DNA of 13,867 bases from Candidatus Nealsoniibacteriota bacterium (GTDB taxonomy: Bacteria > Patescibacteriota > Minisyncoccia > Minisyncoccales > MHMH01): contig JACPLM010000023.1 of NCBI GenBank assembly GCA_016186525.1, positions 1-13,867 of the forward strand. Reading direction: 5' to 3'. The position numbers were made by a program, and so were the translations under genes. A model generated the notes under the pieces. That model did not search any database, had not been told where the DNA came from, and saw only the letters and a list, made by a program, of their open reading frames with translations. How positions within the stretch are numbered: position 1 is the first letter of the stretch; every line of letters starts with the position of its first letter. Positions 4,308-11,097 of this stretch are shown in pieces.

Positions 4308-5537
4308 CTATATTACTCCTATTACTGATTTTAACACTGCCACTAGCCCTTTTGCAAGCAAGAGAACGGCAAGCCCTATAGCGCCATAGAGCATCATATT
4401 CTTTGCCGTCTCCACTCTTTTTGGATCTCCCGCTGATGTCACATACAGAAAACCGGCAATAATAAATATTATAGGGGCTATGGTGATGCCAACCCAGAAA
4501 ATAAAATTAACAATGACATTTAATAAATCCGGAAGCGTTTTCACGCTAAGCGGGTTAGTAATCTCGACTGAAGAGCCCGGAGGAGGAGTCCCGCCCGGAG
4601 GAGGAGTCCCGCCCGGAGGAGGAGTCCCGCCCGGAGGAGGAGTCCCGCCCGGAGGAGGAGTCCCACCCGGAGGAGGAGTCCCACCGGCAGGTGGCAAATC
4701 ATGGGACACACCGGGATCGGTGCAAGCCCCGTCTGATAAAATTTCCACGCTATCTGCATCATCAGCCCAAGTATTGCCGGGAACTATCTGATACCTATCA
4801 TCATTCAAATAATACAACGTCTCATCGCGAAAGCAGATATTTTTACCCTTAAAGTTATCATTTTCATACAGCCTAACGTCATATGCGCCCTGTATTTTGA
4901 TGGAGCCGACTTGGCGGCACATTTTATAGCCATTATTTTCAGAATCTTCAGGCAAAGGAGTAGTTCCGCAAACGCTATCAATATTGACAGTTGTCTTCCT
5001 CCAGCCATTTGTTAAGGGATCATTTCCGCACTTTTGATCGTCGCAGAGGAAAACCCCGCCGGGCGGGGATAGAGGTTCTGAGTTGCAAAAACAAATATCA
5101 TTGTTTTGGCCAAAAGTAATAGATTCTGTACATTCTTTAGGAACAGCTCTGCTACTAGTATCTTCAAAACCCTTAATGCAGTTGCTTGAGGATCTGCAAA
5201 CCTGATTGCAAGTATAATTTAATCCGGGAGAAGCAGGTATCTCACTGTATTGTTTTTTGAAGATACCTTCTCCGCAATAGCAATATTCATCAGACGGATT
5301 TTCAGACCTTATTTTTTGGTCGCAAGCTCTATATCCTTTTTTACTTGAATCAGTAAGGTCATCAATGCCAAAACCGCAAGGAGTTGCCCCAATTTCGGTG
5401 CAAATATTATTACAATAAGTATCCCCTATATCCGGCGGCAATTGATAAACCGTGTAGGCCTCTGAAACTGAAGGCAAAAACGCGAAAAACGCCAGAAATG
5501 CTGAAAAAAATGACGCTGTTATAAGAATTCTCTTCAT
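4308..5537 (-). CDS. large modular pilin-like surface protein (Cys-rich, crystallin-like, VirB2-like C-terminus)
   Basis: A 409-residue protein with these modules. (1) Signal peptide at residues 1-27. (2) Two similar Cys-rich repeats, one starting YCNNIC and ending YCYCG, the other starting TCNQVC and ending ICFCN. (3) A third Cys segment. (4) A Greek-key-like stretch around residues 216-270 (VRLYENDNFKG through ADDADSVEIL) that resembles a beta/gamma-crystallin or I36-type fold. (5) A GGTPPP repeat linker at about 282-325. (6) Two C-terminal hydrophobic helices (about 339-365 and 378-405) joined by TSAGDPKRVETAKN, closely like the small pilin next door. The C-terminus is therefore a TrbC/VirB2-like pilin unit carrying a large, probably disulfide-rich exterior. 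Function is not known; adhesion or a decorated pilus subunit is plausible. The start ATG is six bases after a TAAAAT box, so the mRNA may be leaderless. Confidence 0.82.
   Translation of the reverse strand: MKRILITASFFSAFLAFFAFLPSVSEAYTVYQLPPDIGDTYCNNICTEIGATPCGFGIDDLTDSSKKGYRACDQKIRSENPSDEYCYCGEGIFKKQYSEIPASPGLNYTCNQVCRSSSNCIKGFEDTSSRAVPKECTESITFGQNNDICFCNSEPLSPPGGVFLCDDQKCGNDPLTNGWRKTTVNIDSVCGTTPLPEDSENNGYKMCRQVGSIKIQGAYDVRLYENDNFKGKNICFRDETLYYLNDDRYQIVPGNTWADDADSVEILSDGACTDPGVSHDLPPAGGTPPPGGTPPPGGTPPPGGTPPPGGTPPPGGTPPPGSSVEITNPLSVKTLPDLLNVIVNFIFWVGITIAPIIFIIAGFLYVTSAGDPKRVETAKNMMLYGAIGLAVLLLAKGLVAVLKSVIGVI
4576..4683. repeat. 18-bp tandem repeat, six copies, in the large pilin gene
   Basis: Six head-to-tail units of CCCGGAGGAGGAGTCCCG; the last two end in CCCA. 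On the minus strand each codes for one six-residue GGTPPP block of the linker. The unit is a multiple of three, so copy-number change keeps the frame and only alters linker length. Confidence 0.97.
5054..5068. repeat. 15-bp GC-rich palindrome in the large pilin gene
   Basis: CCCCGCC, one central base, GGCGGGG. It encodes SPPGG between the second and third Cys-rich segments. Confidence 0.75.
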
Positions 5538-5543
5538 GCTTAT

Positions 5544-5552
5544 ATTTTACCA
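5544..5552 (-). promoter_or_regulatory. extended -10 element of the large pilin gene
   Basis: On the minus strand TGG followed by TAAAAT (plus 5544-5549), ending six bases before the ATG. The -35 position would fall inside the gyrA 3' end and reads TTCCGC, a weak match, so this would rely on the extended -10. Probably leaderless. Confidence 0.4.
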
Positions 5553-5553
5553 C

Positions 5554-8142
5554 TTAAATGCAAGCAGCGGAAGCGACTTTATCCCCCGGCTCAAGTTTCA
5601 TTATTCTGACGCCTTGAGTGGCCCTGCTTAATTTGCTGATGGAATTTACCACCGTCCTTATGACATGCCCCCCGCGCGATATAACGATTAAGTCCTCTTC
5701 TTCGCCGGTTAAAATCATGGCTGAAGCAAGCTCTCCTGTTTTAGAAGTAATCTTTGCAGTAAGAATGCCGGATCCTCCCCTTCCTTGTATTTTGTACTCT
5801 CTCAAGTCTGTCCTTTTGCCATAACCATTTTCCGTAAGCACCAAAAGGTGGCATTTGCCCGGCTGGCATTTTTCATTGGTGACATCCATAGAAATCACCT
5901 CGTCTCCCTTTCTCAAACGAATGCCCCTGATGCCCGAGGCCTGGCGGCCCATCTCCCTGATATCTTTCTCTTTAAAGCAAATTGATTGTCCTTTTTTGGT
6001 AACTAAAATTATTTCGTCTTCGCCAGTCGTCTTTGCCACTTTTCTCAACAAATCTCCTTTCTTTAAGGTCATGGCAATAAGGCCTGACTTTCTGACATTT
6101 TCAAACTCTTCCAAGGCCGTCTTTTTCACTATGCCGTCTTTTGTCGCCATTACCAAATATTTAGTTTTTTCATCTTTTGCCAAGGTTTGCAAAGATAAAA
6201 CCTTGTCTTGCGGAGAAATCTCCAAGAAATTCAAAAGGCCTCTGCCTTTAGCCACTCTTGTCCCTTCGGGAATTTCATAAACCGGTGTACGGAAAACCTT
6301 GCCCGAATCGGTGAAGAAGAGCAAAGAATCGTGGGTCATGGCAGTCAGGAAATGCTCAACAATGTCGTCTCCTAAAGTTTTCATGCCGATCATCCCCCGG
6401 CCGCCTCTCTTCTGCATTTTATAGAACGAGGGATTGATTCTTTTGATGTAGCCGCCCTTAGTCAGGGTGATAATCGTCTCTTCCTGCGGGATTAAATCTT
6501 CTTCGGCTATGTCCCCCACTTGCTGGACATGAATCTTAGTTTTTCTTTCATCGCCAAAATTGTCTTTTACTTCTTTAAGCTCTTTTTTCACCACCTCTTT
6601 TATTTTCTGCGGGCTGTTTAAAATCGCGGCCAAATCTTTTATTCTGGCGCGTATTTCTTCTAGCTCATCTTCTATTTTTTTCCTTTCCAGTTTTGCCAGG
6701 GCCGATAGCTTAGTTTCCAATATGGCATTGGCCTGAATCTGTGTCAGCTTGAACCGCTTCATTAAATTATTCAGGGCATCTTCGCGGCTGTCTGAATTTC
6801 TGATGGTCTTAATAACAGCGTCGATATTGTCCAAGCACTTATGCAAACCCTCCAAAATATGGGCTCTTTCTTTGGCTTTTTGCAAATCGTATTCAGTTCT
6901 CCTGCGCACAACCACCTTGCGATATTCAAGATAATAATACAAAACCTCATTCAAAGATAAAACTCTGGGCTGAATGCCGTCAACTAAAGCCAGCATGTTC
7001 AAATGAAAAGTTTTCTGAAGGTCGGTGAATTTATAAAGCCGGTTTAAAACTTTCTGCGGATAGGCGTCCTTCATCAGGTCTATAACTATGCGCATGCCTT
7101 CTTTGTCCGATTCGTCTCTGATATCTTTTATCCCGTCAATTTTCTTTTCCTGGACTAAATTGGCAAGCTGCTCAATTAAGCTTGATTTCAAAACCTGAAA
7201 AGGAATCTCTGTGATAATGATTTGGTTTCGGCCGGTTTTTTCAGATTCTAAAACCTCTGCCTTCCCCCTGGTGACGATGGCTCCCTTGCCTTGAGAATAG
7301 GCCTCAAGGATTTCTTTTTGATTGAAAATGCTGCCGCCTGTCGGGAAATCGGGGCCTTTGACAAACTGGAAAAGGTCTTCAGTGTCTGCTTTGGGATTAT
7401 CCAGCAGGAAAATGCAGGCGTCAACCACCTCTGAAAGATTATGCGGCGGGATATTGGTGGTCATGCCCACGGCAATGCCCAAAGAACCGTTTAATAAAAG
7501 CTGGGGTACGGGCGAAGGCAGGACAGCGGGTTCTTTTCTCGTGCCGTCGTAGTTGTCAACAAAATCAACGGTATTTCTTTCAATATCCTTGAGCATTTCT
7601 TCTCCGATTTTTGACATGCGCGCTTCCGTGTAACGCATTGCAGCCGGACTGTCCCCGTCGATCGATCCCCAGTTGCCCTGGCCTTCGATCAAAGGATAAC
7701 GGAGAGAAAAATTCTGGGCCATTCTCGCCATGGAATCATAAACCGCCACGTCTCCGTGCGGATGGTAGCGGCCCAAAACCAAACCTACCACATTTGCTGA
7801 TTTGCGGTATTTGGCTGAGTGGGTCAAACCGTCTTCTTCCATGGCAAACAGAATTCTGCGGTGGACCGGCTTTAAGCCGTCCCTGACATCTGGCAAAGCC
7901 CGGGAAACAATAACGGACATTGCGTAGTCAATATATGACTCGCGCATTTCTTCAACTATTTCCCTTGGCTTAATGTGGCCGGATTCGGTCGGCTTGCTCT
8001 CTTCCGGCTTTTTCTTCTCTGGGATTTCAGGGACTTCAGGATTATCTATTTCTTTGCCCGGCTTAATCGGTATTTCCGGCTTATCAATCTTTTTCCGTTT
8101 CTTTGCTTTATTCTGTTGTGGTTGTCGTTTCTTCTTCGGCAT
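5554..8142 (-). CDS. gyrA: DNA gyrase subunit A
   Basis: The breakage-reunion subunit of type IIA topoisomerase; with GyrB it introduces negative supercoils. Of 862 residues, about 1-57 are a Lys/Pro/Glu-rich extension not present in typical GyrA. The winged-helix core then begins at [20 protein letters not shown]. The catalytic tyrosine is Y171 in [26 protein letters not shown] and [11 protein letters not shown] are the standard core motifs. The C-terminal beta-pinwheel repeats include a GyrA-box-like QGRGGSG at 786-792, which favours gyrase over ParC (box consensus QRRGGKG). The residue equivalent to E. coli Ser83 is Val132. The start overlaps the preceding 85-residue gene by 35 bases. A later start would remove the extension, but no better-supported start is visible. 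It is the third gene of a compact minus-strand operon. Confidence 0.95.
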   Translation of the reverse strand: MPKKKRQPQQNKAKKRKKIDKPEIPIKPGKEIDNPEVPEIPEKKKPEESKPTESGHIKPREIVEEMRESYIDYAMSVIVSRALPDVRDGLKPVHRRILFAMEEDGLTHSAKYRKSANVVGLVLGRYHPHGDVAVYDSMARMAQNFSLRYPLIEGQGNWGSIDGDSPAAMRYTEARMSKIGEEMLKDIERNTVDFVDNYDGTRKEPAVLPSPVPQLLLNGSLGIAVGMTTNIPPHNLSEVVDACIFLLDNPKADTEDLFQFVKGPDFPTGGSIFNQKEILEAYSQGKGAIVTRGKAEVLESEKTGRNQIIITEIPFQVLKSSLIEQLANLVQEKKIDGIKDIRDESDKEGMRIVIDLMKDAYPQKVLNRLYKFTDLQKTFHLNMLALVDGIQPRVLSLNEVLYYYLEYRKVVVRRRTEYDLQKAKERAHILEGLHKCLDNIDAVIKTIRNSDSREDALNNLMKRFKLTQIQANAILETKLSALAKLERKKIEDELEEIRARIKDLAAILNSPQKIKEVVKKELKEVKDNFGDERKTKIHVQQVGDIAEEDLIPQEETIITLTKGGYIKRINPSFYKMQKRGGRGMIGMKTLGDDIVEHFLTAMTHDSLLFFTDSGKVFRTPVYEIPEGTRVAKGRGLLNFLEISPQDKVLSLQTLAKDEKTKYLVMATKDGIVKKTALEEFENVRKSGLIAMTLKKGDLLRKVAKTTGEDEIILVTKKGQSICFKEKDIREMGRQASGIRGIRLRKGDEVISMDVTNEKCQPGKCHLLVLTENGYGKRTDLREYKIQGRGGSGILTAKITSKTGELASAMILTGEEEDLIVISRGGHVIRTVVNSISKLSRATQGVRIMKLEPGDKVASAACI

Positions 8143-8365
8143 TTTTAATTAATTCTTTTAATTCTCCAATTTTATTTCCCAATTCTTCTTTTGGCTCTTC
8201 TATGTCGGGCATTTTAAAGGCGGGGAAATTAAGCCGCTCTATAAATTCTTTGCCCCTAAAATTACTTATTGTTTTTTGGGCGTTCTTTACCCACCAAAAA
8301 AACAAACCAATGGCTGCCGCAATCGTTGCTAACCAAAGAATAATTTTCTTTGTTCTTACTGTCAT
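8108..8365 (-). CDS. small membrane protein of unknown function
   Basis: An 85-residue protein not assigned to a family. One hydrophobic helix lies at about residues 8-26 ([18 protein letters not shown]), with positive residues before it. A Glu/Lys-rich, probably helical tail of about 55 residues follows, ending in EETTTTTE. The layout suggests a single-pass protein with a cytoplasmic or periplasmic tail; orientation is uncertain. Its ATG overlaps the stop of the MBL gene as ATGA (8362-8365), and its own 3' end overlaps gyrA by 35 bases in another frame. The double overlap supports a real, translationally coupled gene. Confidence 0.7.
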   Translation of the reverse strand: MTVRTKKIILWLATIAAAIGLFFWWVKNAQKTISNFRGKEFIERLNFPAFKMPDIEEPKEELGNKIGELKELIKNAEEETTTTTE

Positions 8366-9015
8366 GCGCTCAATACTTGTATTTTTGTTTCTTCCTGCGG
8401 CAAATCTTTCTTTTTAATTAGAAGTTTGGGCTCCGGCGCAGCTGTCTTCTGGCCCATCTCTTTCAAAAATTTATCCAACCCGTCAATTTTAATTTTTAAT
8501 CCCGGCAATTGGTAATGCATGGGTATCACAATCCGCGGCTCAATTTGGGCTATCACTTTGGCAGCTCCCTTGGCATCAATAGTAAATGTGCCGCCTACGG
8601 GCACCATTAAGATATCAATGTCGCCTATGGCTTCCAACTGTTCCGGGCTAAGTTCGGTCTCTCCGAAATCGCCCATGTGGCAAAGGCGCATTTCTTCAGC
8701 TTCTATAATATATATCGTATTTTGGCCGCGCTCTTTCCCTTTTTGGTCATCGTGATACGAGGGAATGCCATGAATAAAAATTTCTTTTCTTTCGTATTCT
8801 CCGGGGCCCGCAATCAGGAATGGATCTTGCCCCACTGCTTTAATGTTGTTATGGTCGTAATGGTCGTGAGTTACCAGTAAAATATCGGCTTCAAGTTTTG
8901 GCAAGCGCAAGCCCGCTTCTTCAGAAAAAGGATCGATAACAATTTTAACCTGCTCCCCTTTTTGCTGGGAAGCGATAATTTGGAAACAAGATTGCCCGTG
9001 CCAAAAAATATGCAT
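8362..9015 (-). CDS. MBL-fold metallo-hydrolase (UPF0173/UlaG-like)
   Basis: A 217-residue cytoplasmic protein of the metallo-beta-lactamase fold. It begins MHIFWHGQSCFQI, as in UlaG/UPF0173-type proteins. The metal site THDHYDH is at residues 49-55. Later ligand motifs are GEYE, GDFGET (the Asp ligand) and IPMHYQ (the last His ligand). The substrate is unknown for this subfamily; hydrolysis of a phosphodiester or lactone-type substrate is a general possibility only. It heads the minus-strand set MBL, small membrane protein, gyrA. Its promoter overlaps the divergent rpsA promoter in a 55-base gap. The -10 box ends six bases before the ATG, which has no Shine-Dalgarno. Confidence 0.9.
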   Translation of the reverse strand: MHIFWHGQSCFQIIASQQKGEQVKIVIDPFSEEAGLRLPKLEADILLVTHDHYDHNNIKAVGQDPFLIAGPGEYERKEIFIHGIPSYHDDQKGKERGQNTIYIIEAEEMRLCHMGDFGETELSPEQLEAIGDIDILMVPVGGTFTIDAKGAAKVIAQIEPRIVIPMHYQLPGLKIKIDGLDKFLKEMGQKTAAPEPKLLIKKKDLPQEETKIQVLSA

Positions 9016-9021
9016 TAAGTT

Positions 9022-9050
9022 ATTTTATCATGCCTTGCCAAGCCAGACAA
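9022..9050 (-). promoter_or_regulatory. promoter of the MBL-gyrA operon (probably leaderless)
   Basis: Minus-strand TTGTCT (plus 9045-9050), a 17-base spacer ending TGA, and TAAAAT (plus 9022-9027). The -10 ends six bases before the ATG at 9015. It shares most of its bases with the opposing rpsA promoter. Confidence 0.6.
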
Positions 9051-9063
9051 GATGTGGTAAATA
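9035..9063 (+). promoter_or_regulatory. promoter of rpsA (probably leaderless)
   Basis: TTGCCA (9035-9040), a 17-base spacer ending TGG (extended -10), and TAAATA (9058-9063). The -10 ends seven bases before the ATG at 9071, leaving no room for a Shine-Dalgarno sequence. Confidence 0.55.
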
Positions 9064-9070
9064 AAAAAGT

Positions 9071-10165
9071 ATGACCAAAGACACATTAGAAACAAATAAT
9101 TTATCATTATTAAAGCCCCCGAGAATCGGCGATATTGTTGAAGGACAAGTTATCGGAGCCGGGCAATCCACTATTTATGTTGACTTGGGGCCCATTGGCG
9201 CCGGTATTATTTTTGGCAAAGAATTTTATCAAGCAAAGTCCGAGCTTAAAAAGATAAAAATAGGCGACAAAATTTTCGCTAAAGTAGTTGATATAGAAAA
9301 TGAAGACGGCTATCTTGAATTGTCGCTGACTGAAGCCGGGAAAGAAATCGGCTGGGAAAAACTGCAGAAAATAAAAGAGAATGACGAAGTGATAAAGGTT
9401 CAAATTATCGGAGCCAACAAAGGCGGCTTGATTGCTGAAATTGAAGGAGTCCAGGGATTCTTGCCCGTCTCCCAGCTGGCTCCCGATCATTACCCCAGAG
9501 TAGAGGGAGCGGATAAAACTAAAATTTTGCAAAAACTCCAAAAACTGGTCGGAGAAGAATTGGGAGTGAAAATTTTTGACCTGGCTCCCTCGGAAGAAAA
9601 GCTTATCTTCTCTGAAAAAGCCACTGATACCGAAAAGCTTAAAGATATTCTGAAAAATTACAAAGTAGGAGATGTGGTAGATGGAGAAATCACCGGCATC
9701 GTGGACTTTGGAGCTTTCATTAAATTTTTGCCTTCAGAAGCTCCGGCAAAAGAAGAGGGAGTTGAGCTGGAAGGATTAATCCATATTTCGGAGCTGGACT
9801 GGCAATTGATTGAAAGTCCGTCGGAAATAGTCAAAGTAGGCGAAAAAGTGAAAGCCAAAATCATTGAAATAACTCCTGATGGAAGAGTTTCCCTCTCTCT
9901 AAGGGCTTTGAAAAAAGATCCTTGGGCAGGCATTGATGAAAAATACAAGAAAAACGATATTATTTCCGGCAAAGTCACCAAATTCAATCCTTTTGGCGCT
10001 TTTGTGGAAGTGGAGCCGAAAATCCAAGGGCTTTGCCATATTTCCGAATTCGGAAATCAGGCCAAAATGGAAGAGCAATTAAAAATCGGCAAAACTTACA
10101 AATTCCAAATCCTCCAAATTGATCCATCCGAGCACAGAATGACGCTAAAATTATCTCAAGAATAA
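9071..10165 (+). CDS. rpsA: 30S ribosomal protein S1-like, four S1 domains
   Basis: RNA-binding protein of 364 residues, probably acting on the 30S subunit in mRNA binding. Four S1 (OB-fold) domains are visible: about 19-88 (GDIVEGQVIGAG), 104-185 (VKVQIIGANKGGLIAEIEG, ending in the FLPVSQL type), 200-285 (GDVVDGEITGIVDFGAFIKF ... GLIHISEL) and 295-362 (DIISGKVTKFNPFGAFVEVE ... GLCHISEF). The last two are the most canonical. E. coli S1 has six domains; shorter S1 proteins with four are common in other phyla. The third domain has a Glu-rich insertion (LPSEAPAKEEGVELE). It is followed by a hairpin terminator, so it probably forms a single-gene transcript. Confidence 0.92.
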   Translation: MTKDTLETNNLSLLKPPRIGDIVEGQVIGAGQSTIYVDLGPIGAGIIFGKEFYQAKSELKKIKIGDKIFAKVVDIENEDGYLELSLTEAGKEIGWEKLQKIKENDEVIKVQIIGANKGGLIAEIEGVQGFLPVSQLAPDHYPRVEGADKTKILQKLQKLVGEELGVKIFDLAPSEEKLIFSEKATDTEKLKDILKNYKVGDVVDGEITGIVDFGAFIKFLPSEAPAKEEGVELEGLIHISELDWQLIESPSEIVKVGEKVKAKIIEITPDGRVSLSLRALKKDPWAGIDEKYKKNDIISGKVTKFNPFGAFVEVEPKIQGLCHISEFGNQAKMEEQLKIGKTYKFQILQIDPSEHRMTLKLSQE

Positions 10166-10180
10166 AAATATGCATCGGCC

Positions 10181-10216
10181 AATAAAAATCTTGTCGATCT
10201 TGACAAGGTTTTTATT
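10181..10216 (+). terminator. terminator of rpsA, overlapping the gene A promoter
   Basis: A 15-bp stem with one wobble: left arm 10181-10195 ending CTTGTC, loop GATCTT, right arm 10202-10216 starting GACAAGG and running into T-rich sequence. The bases TTGACA in the loop/right arm are also the -35 box of the next promoter. Confidence 0.75.
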
Positions 10217-10228
10217 TTGAGCTATAAT
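10200..10228 (+). promoter_or_regulatory. consensus sigma-70 promoter of gene A
   Basis: TTGACA (10200-10205), exactly 17 bases, then TATAAT (10223-10228): a perfect match to the housekeeping consensus. The predicted 5' leader is about 55 bases and ends in a strong Shine-Dalgarno AAGGAGGA (10276-10283). Confidence 0.85.
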
Positions 10229-10291
10229 GTTGGGTCAAGCAAATTTAAACAGCGGCTTGGCGAAAACCCGTAAAAAAGGAGGATATTCAAT

Positions 10292-10960
10292 ATGGACGGG
10301 AGAAAGGCGTTTGTGCCGTATTGGTTGCGGCGATCTGAGGAAAGTTTACAAAAAGATGTGATGATTATTCTGGGCCGATGCAATGCAATCAGGCGGCTCG
10401 CCACCAATACCAATGGCGAGGGAGATGAAGCGGATCTGGAGGGAGCCAGGGTGGACTTGAAGGACTCGCTCGTTGAAATCTCGAGCAGAGGCGATACTGG
10501 CGACAACCCTCTATGGGCTGCGGTCATGATGATAAGGCCGCAGGTGATCAACGGCCGTATGGCCACTTCCGTAACGGAGGAAATCTCCCAGGCCCTCTGG
10601 GACCTGAAAGAAGACTGCGCGGAGAAGCAGGCCGATAAGGCCGAATTGTTCGGCAAACTCGCTGGTCGGCTTCGACGCCACCAGATAAACTTCTTCAGGA
10701 CCGTCATTTCCGGCGGACAGCTGATTGCGAAAGAGAAGAACGGCGAATGGCGAAACCATTATTTCCCCGGGATTCCCTTCGCTTTTAGAACGGAAGCTGG
10801 CGTAAAGCTAAGTACGAGCCCGGAGAACATGCCAGCGGTGATCAAGGCCTACAAAGTGATGGCTGAGAAAACCATCGGCAACGCGAGGACGGCGATCGAT
10901 GCCGTGATCGCGGACATGGAAACGCTATCGAAAGGATTGTACCCTCAAAAGAAAATCTAA
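10292..10960 (+). CDS. hypothetical protein A of the GC-rich island
   Basis: A 222-residue protein that I do not recognise. No signal peptide or membrane helix is visible. It is charged, rich in Lys/Arg/Glu/Asp and Ala, and probably mostly helical (for example SVTEEISQALWDLKEDCAEK and the C-terminal KAYKVMAEKTIGNARTAIDAV). A middle segment, NHYFPGIPFAFRTEAG, may be a loop or strand region. The ATG is well supported by AAGGAGGA nine bases upstream. Codon use is clearly more GC-rich than its neighbours: 36 of 60 bases at 10561-10620 are G or C, against 19 of 60 at 9601-9660 in rpsA. It has its own consensus promoter and a terminator after it, so it is an independent, probably strongly expressed unit. 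No function can be given. Confidence 0.75.
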   Translation: MDGRKAFVPYWLRRSEESLQKDVMIILGRCNAIRRLATNTNGEGDEADLEGARVDLKDSLVEISSRGDTGDNPLWAAVMMIRPQVINGRMATSVTEEISQALWDLKEDCAEKQADKAELFGKLAGRLRRHQINFFRTVISGGQLIAKEKNGEWRNHYFPGIPFAFRTEAGVKLSTSPENMPAVIKAYKVMAEKTIGNARTAIDAVIADMETLSKGLYPQKKI

Positions 10961-10975
10961 ATAAGTATTGAGAAG

Positions 10976-11026
10976 AACCTGTCGAGATTCTGGACAAAAT
11001 GTCCAAGGGTCTTGACAGGTTTTTTG
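10976..11026 (+). terminator. terminator of gene A, overlapping the gene B promoter
   Basis: A long two-part hairpin. The outer stem is AACCTGTCGAGA (10976-10987) with TCTTGACAGGTT (11010-11021). The inner stem is TGGACA/TGTCCA around AAA (10991-11005). A T-run at 11020-11025 follows. The right arm contains the TTGACA used by the next promoter. Confidence 0.8.
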
Positions 11027-11040
11027 TTTGGTGCTATACT
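11012..11040 (+). promoter_or_regulatory. near-consensus sigma-70 promoter of gene B
   Basis: TTGACA (11012-11017), exactly 17 bases, then TATACT (11035-11040). The spacer is T-rich like that of the gene A promoter, and the two promoter regions align well overall, suggesting common descent or convergence on one design. Confidence 0.8.
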
Positions 11041-11051
11041 GTTATGTTGAA

Positions 11052-11071
11052 CCCTGATAAGCCAATCGGGG
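11052..11071 (+). other. hairpin in the gene B leader
   Basis: CCCTGAT (11052-11058), loop AAGCCA, ATCGGGG (11065-11071): a 7-bp stem with one G-T pair. It lies in the predicted 5' leader, 14 bases before the Shine-Dalgarno at 11085-11090. Confidence 0.5.
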
Positions 11072-11097
11072 TAAATAAAAACGCAGGAGGAAAAAAG

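Noticed and set aside
4576..4683. CRISPR-like array
   Set aside because: The 18-bp units are directly adjacent with no spacers and encode a protein linker.
4480..4791. Plus-strand open frame rich in PGGGVP
   Set aside because: It is only the reverse reading of the 18-bp repeats of the pilin gene.
10229..10291. Riboswitch in the leader of gene A
   Set aside because: Only weak short pairings are visible and no known riboswitch core can be recognised.
10999..11097. ATG start at 10999, or ATG 11044, for gene B
   Set aside because: Both lie inside or at the promoter and predicted transcription start (11012-11047). TTG 11098 has a proper Shine-Dalgarno.
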